This document shows, piece by piece, positions 61,136 to 64,000 of a DNA stretch of 64,000 nucleotides (positions within the stretch are counted from its first letter, which is position 1; every line of letters begins with the position of its first letter). Below the pieces are notes generated by a model. The model had not been told where the DNA came from. It did not search any database and saw only the letters and a list, made by a program, of their open reading frames with translations. The DNA is from Pseudomonas flavescens (GTDB lineage: Bacteria > Pseudomonadota > Gammaproteobacteria > Pseudomonadales > Pseudomonadaceae). A program made the position numbers and the translations under genes. Location of the stretch: the NCBI RefSeq assembly GCF_013408425.1, contig NZ_JACBYV010000001.1, positions 1,736,001-1,800,000 on the forward strand. The letters are read 5' to 3'.

Positions 61136-62482
61136 TCAGCGTGTCTGCAACTGGATGCGGTACAAACGACCCAGCAACAGTGAGTAGGACAGCGTGCCCA
61201 TCAGCGCGACGCCGCCGATGAACCAGAAGGCCATGGCGAACGAGCCGGTGGACTGCACGATGGCGCCGATCACGATGGGCGTGACGATGCCGCCGATGTT
61301 GGCCGCCAGGCTGGTGACGCCACCGGTCAGGCCGATCAGCTCCTTGGGCGCCACCTCGGACACCGCCGCCCATGACGAAGACGCGATGCCCTGGGCGAAG
61401 AACGCCAGGGTGAGAATGGCGATGCACAGCACGTTGGAGTCGGTGAAGTTGACCAGCACGATGGACATGCCGAGCATCGAGCCGACCACCAGCGGCAATT
61501 TGCGCGCGAAGGACAGCGAGTAGCCACGACGGATCAGCGTGTCGGAGACGATGCCCGCCAGCAGGATGCCAATCGTGGCGCCAATGAACGGCATGACCGC
61601 GAAGATGCCGACCTTGATGATGGTCAGGTGGCGCTCCTCGATCAGATAGGTCGGAAACCAGGTCAGGAAGAAATACAGCGCCGAGGTACTGGCGAACTTG
61701 CCGATGCAGATCGCCCACACCTGGCGGTAGCGGAAAAGTTCAGCGACCTGACGCCAGTTGAATTTGGTGCGCTGCTGGCTGCTCTTGGCCAGTGCACCGC
61801 CCTCCTCGATGTATTTCAGCTCCTCCTTGCTGACCTTCTTGCAGTTCATCGGATCCCGGTACAGATACAGCCAGATCACCCCGAAGAGAATCCCTGCCGC
61901 GCCGGTGGTGTAGAAGATGTGCCGCCAGTCATAGGTGGTCGCCAGCCACAGCAGCGCACCGGTGAACAGCGCGGTGCCCAGGTACTGGCCACAGACGTAG
62001 ATGCTGCTGGCCACCCCACGCTCACGGGCCGGGAACCAGACCGTCACCGCACGGCTGTTGGCCGGAAATGCCGGCGCCTCCATGGCGCCCACGGCGAGTC
62101 GCAGCCCGAACAAGGCGCCGAAGCTGCTGACCAGCCCCTGGCACACGGTGACCGCGGACCAGCCGATCAGCGACACGCCATAGGTAAGCCGCGAGCCGAA
62201 ACGGTCGGCGACGAAGCCGGCAGGCACCAGTGCCAGGGCGTAGGTCCAGGCGAAGGCCGAGAAGATCAGGCCCATCTGAATCTTGTCCAGACCCAGGTCC
62301 TCGGCCATGAACGGCGCGGCGATGGAGATGTTCACCCGATCGACGTAGTTGATGATGGTGGCGATCAGCAGCAGCGACAGCATGAACCAGCGCCGACGGG
62401 TCGGCAGGCTCTGCGCCGAGACTGCCTCGGCAGCGCCGGTGTGCTCGGCTGCTGCTGCCTGGGAGGCAGGGAGACTCGACAT
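61136..62482 (-). CDS. MFS transporter, anion:cation symporter (GudP/GarP-like) family
   Basis: The protein has 448 residues with 12 predicted helices. IINYVDRVNISIAAPFMAED at the first helix and SFGALFGLRLAVGAMEAPAF then PANSRAVTVWFP are diagnostic of the ACS family, which imports organic acids such as glucarate, galactarate or hydroxy acids. It is divergent from an AraC regulator gene and upstream of FAH-family, SDR and dehydrogenase genes, so it probably imports the substrate of that pathway. Confidence 0.9.
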   Translation of the reverse strand: MSSLPASQAAAAEHTGAAEAVSAQSLPTRRRWFMLSLLLIATIINYVDRVNISIAAPFMAEDLGLDKIQMGLIFSAFAWTYALALVPAGFVADRFGSRLTYGVSLIGWSAVTVCQGLVSSFGALFGLRLAVGAMEAPAFPANSRAVTVWFPARERGVASSIYVCGQYLGTALFTGALLWLATTYDWRHIFYTTGAAGILFGVIWLYLYRDPMNCKKVSKEELKYIEEGGALAKSSQQRTKFNWRQVAELFRYRQVWAICIGKFASTSALYFFLTWFPTYLIEERHLTIIKVGIFAVMPFIGATIGILLAGIVSDTLIRRGYSLSFARKLPLVVGSMLGMSIVLVNFTDSNVLCIAILTLAFFAQGIASSSWAAVSEVAPKELIGLTGGVTSLAANIGGIVTPIVIGAIVQSTGSFAMAFWFIGGVALMGTLSYSLLLGRLYRIQLQTR

Positions 62483-63058
62483 GGGTGACCTCTTGTGATT
62501 GGAATTATCGAGATTCTTCGGGCGAAGACGTCCCGCACCCTCGGTTTCCGGGGGTGGGCGTTATCGTTGGAGTTCGGGCGTTATGACGCGGCGTGGCAGA
62601 CGCCGTGCAGAATCAGCCGGCGCGCCTGAATGGCGTGCGGGGTGATCGGCGTGGGGGCGAGTTAGTAGTTGGCAATGAAACGAGGCGAAGAGTCATGGGC
62701 TGCACCTGAGATTGTTTTTGGATGAGATGTCGCTGTGCATGCCCACAAGGTGATCGTACAACTCTCGTAAATCAATATTTCCATTAGATCGTTTTTTGCT
62801 GTGCCCTACTCCCGTATTGAACCAGTCCAAAAAATCCTGCTGCCTGACCGGGAGTTATGAACACACGAAAAAACCCTGAAAGTACTGTTCTAGAAGGGTC
62901 ATCCGATGTGTTGAGCAGCGTCCTTGATTTGGACAGAACGCAACGGCCAGCCTCGGCAACTATCGCACCCAGACGGGCCAATCATCGTACAACCGCTTGC
63001 CAGAGCCCTCCGTCAACGGCCAATATGTTGCGAAACATTCTTAACCCGAGAGCTGTAG
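62483..63058. other. Divergent regulatory gap of 576 bp
   Basis: No convincing gene is present between the MFS and AraC genes. It holds TTGGAC motifs at 62929-62934 and, inverted, at 62825-62830, which resemble the pair at 61053/61074. Two AT-rich stretches (62760-62800 and about 62855-62890) could carry promoters. Confidence 0.5.
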
Positions 63059-63991
63059 ATGTCTTCACTGAGTCGCGTTCCTACCTACTTGATGCAGCAG
63101 CGCAGCGAGCTGACGGATTTCTATATCCGCGATAAGAAGGGCCGTCGTGCAGAGACGGCGCCGCATCGTCACGAATACTTCCAGATCCAGATCAACCTTG
63201 GTGGCGACACCGTTCAGCACATCGGCAACGTCGAGCGGCCTTTTCCGCGCAACACCCTGGCGTTCATCCTGCCCCATCGGGTGCACGTGATTCCCCATCC
63301 ACCGGAAAGCAGCTTCATGGTCATCAACTTCTCGCAGACCTTCCTGCTGCCCCATCTGCAATGCGACCCGATGGACCTGGAAGACGTGTCCATTCTGCTC
63401 GCACCGGAGCTGTCGCCCTTCCGCTTTCAGGAATACCTGGATTTCACCCTCGACGACGAGCATTTCGCACGAGTCTGCGCACTGATCGCACAGATGCGCG
63501 AACTGGACGTCAGCCGCCAGTTTGGCGTGCGGGAAATCCTCAAGGGCTTGATGCTGCAACTGATCGGCCTGGTGTGCATGCTCTACGCCGAGCCGCTCAA
63601 GCAACTGGCGGAAAGCAACGCAGCCCAGGCGAGCCGTCGTGATGCGCTGGGGCGGATGTCCGAATACCTGCGGCGCAACATCGCCGACCCGGACCTGAAT
63701 CTGAAGAAGGTCGCTGCGGCCACTTATCTGTCACCCAGCTACCTGACCCACTGGCTGCGCAAGGAAGTCGGCAAGACCTTCAGCGATATGGTGCTGGAGC
63801 GGCGCATGCACGCCGCCCGCAACCACCTGCTCAACGGCAGCAAGCCGGTGGGCGAAGTGGCGCGGCTATGTGGCTTCGCCGACGAGGCGTACTTTTCGCG
63901 GCGCTTCCGGCAGATCCACGGCTTGCCACCTGGGCAGTTCCGTCGTCAGCAACTGGACCCGGACACGCCGCAGATCCCTTTCGCCGACTAA
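63059..63991 (+). CDS. AraC-family transcriptional regulator
   Basis: The protein has 310 residues. An N-terminal cupin-like sensor (APHRHEYFQIQINLGGDTVQ at about 35-55) precedes two C-terminal HTH motifs, LNLKKVAAATYLSPSYLTHW and KPVGEVARLCGFADEAYFSR then RFRQIHGLPPGQFR. It is divergent from the MFS gene and is the likely activator of the 58-62.5 kb cluster. The stop is 9 bp from the window end. The inducer is unknown. Confidence 0.92.
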   Translation: MSSLSRVPTYLMQQRSELTDFYIRDKKGRRAETAPHRHEYFQIQINLGGDTVQHIGNVERPFPRNTLAFILPHRVHVIPHPPESSFMVINFSQTFLLPHLQCDPMDLEDVSILLAPELSPFRFQEYLDFTLDDEHFARVCALIAQMRELDVSRQFGVREILKGLMLQLIGLVCMLYAEPLKQLAESNAAQASRRDALGRMSEYLRRNIADPDLNLKKVAAATYLSPSYLTHWLRKEVGKTFSDMVLERRMHAARNHLLNGSKPVGEVARLCGFADEAYFSRRFRQIHGLPPGQFRRQQLDPDTPQIPFAD

Positions 63992-64000
63992 CCCTCGCTG

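Noticed and set aside
62857..63135. 92-codon frame upstream of and overlapping the AraC gene
   Set aside because: The GGGAG lies only two bases from its ATG, the composition is not protein-like, and it overlaps the well-supported AraC start in another frame.

Overview
The window is about 64 kb of GC-rich DNA from a gamma-proteobacterium, most likely Pseudomonas in the broad sense. The pointers are the many Pseudomonas-type REP palindromes (16016-16256, 24761-25128, 52831-52884, 59900-60301), the protein families present and the codon use. No rRNA, tRNA, CRISPR array or complete transposon is visible.

Most of the window (about 3-53 kb) reads as a large organosulfur-scavenging island. It holds six luciferase-like FMN monooxygenases (26879, 29601, 35130, 36596, 38996, 45444), an SfnB/DszC-like acyl-CoA-dehydrogenase-fold oxidoreductase (3277), a TauD-type dioxygenase (34270), parts of a sulfonate-type ABC transporter, two complete peptide-type ABC transporters, five TonB-dependent outer-membrane receptors, two class II aldolases, an FMN alpha-hydroxyacid oxidase, and a flavin reductase with a nitroreductase-like protein (51991, 52973). 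The assignment to sulfur is inferred from family knowledge; no substrate can be read from the sequence.

Layout. 1-2 kb: a GntR regulator translationally coupled to a fumarate reductase/APS reductase-type flavoprotein cut by the window edge. 2-16 kb: a LysR gene and super-module 1 (oxidoreductase, D-2-hydroxyacid dehydrogenase, class II aldolase, sulfonate-type permease and ATPase, 43-codon ORF, TonB receptor, peptide-type ABC system). 16-24.5 kb: REPs and gene remnants, then a TonB receptor, Tat-exported flavin amine oxidase, exported RidA-like protein, second TonB receptor and histidine phosphatase, which look like a periplasmic amine-oxidation unit. 24.5-26.8 kb: a decayed accessory stretch with a tandem REP array, a regulator fragment, a deaminase gene whose 5' end is replaced by a 267-bp MITE-like element, and a nucleotidyltransferase. 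26.9-40.4 kb: monooxygenases, solute-binding protein, redoxin, TonB receptor, dioxygenase and hydroxyacid oxidase. 40.8-51.9 kb: super-module 2, parallel to module 1 (aldolase, sulfonate-type binding protein, TonB receptor, monooxygenase, peptide-type ABC system). 52-57 kb: flavin reductase, MFS exporter and two aldo/keto reductases. 57-58 kb: mntP behind a yybP-ykoY manganese riboswitch. 58-64 kb: an AraC-controlled catabolic cluster (MFS importer, FAH-family hydrolase, SDR, D-2-hydroxyacid dehydrogenase).

The most notable non-coding signal is a composite leader. A 32-nt block is shared, mostly in register, by five widely spaced start regions (3141, 16763, 28296, 40588, 51905). At three of these a second invariant block (CCGACCCC, 5-6 nt, GGTGGAGGC) lies about 30 nt downstream. 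This suggests one regulator, probably of the CysB type, controlling the island, possibly with an additional RNA or leader-peptide layer.
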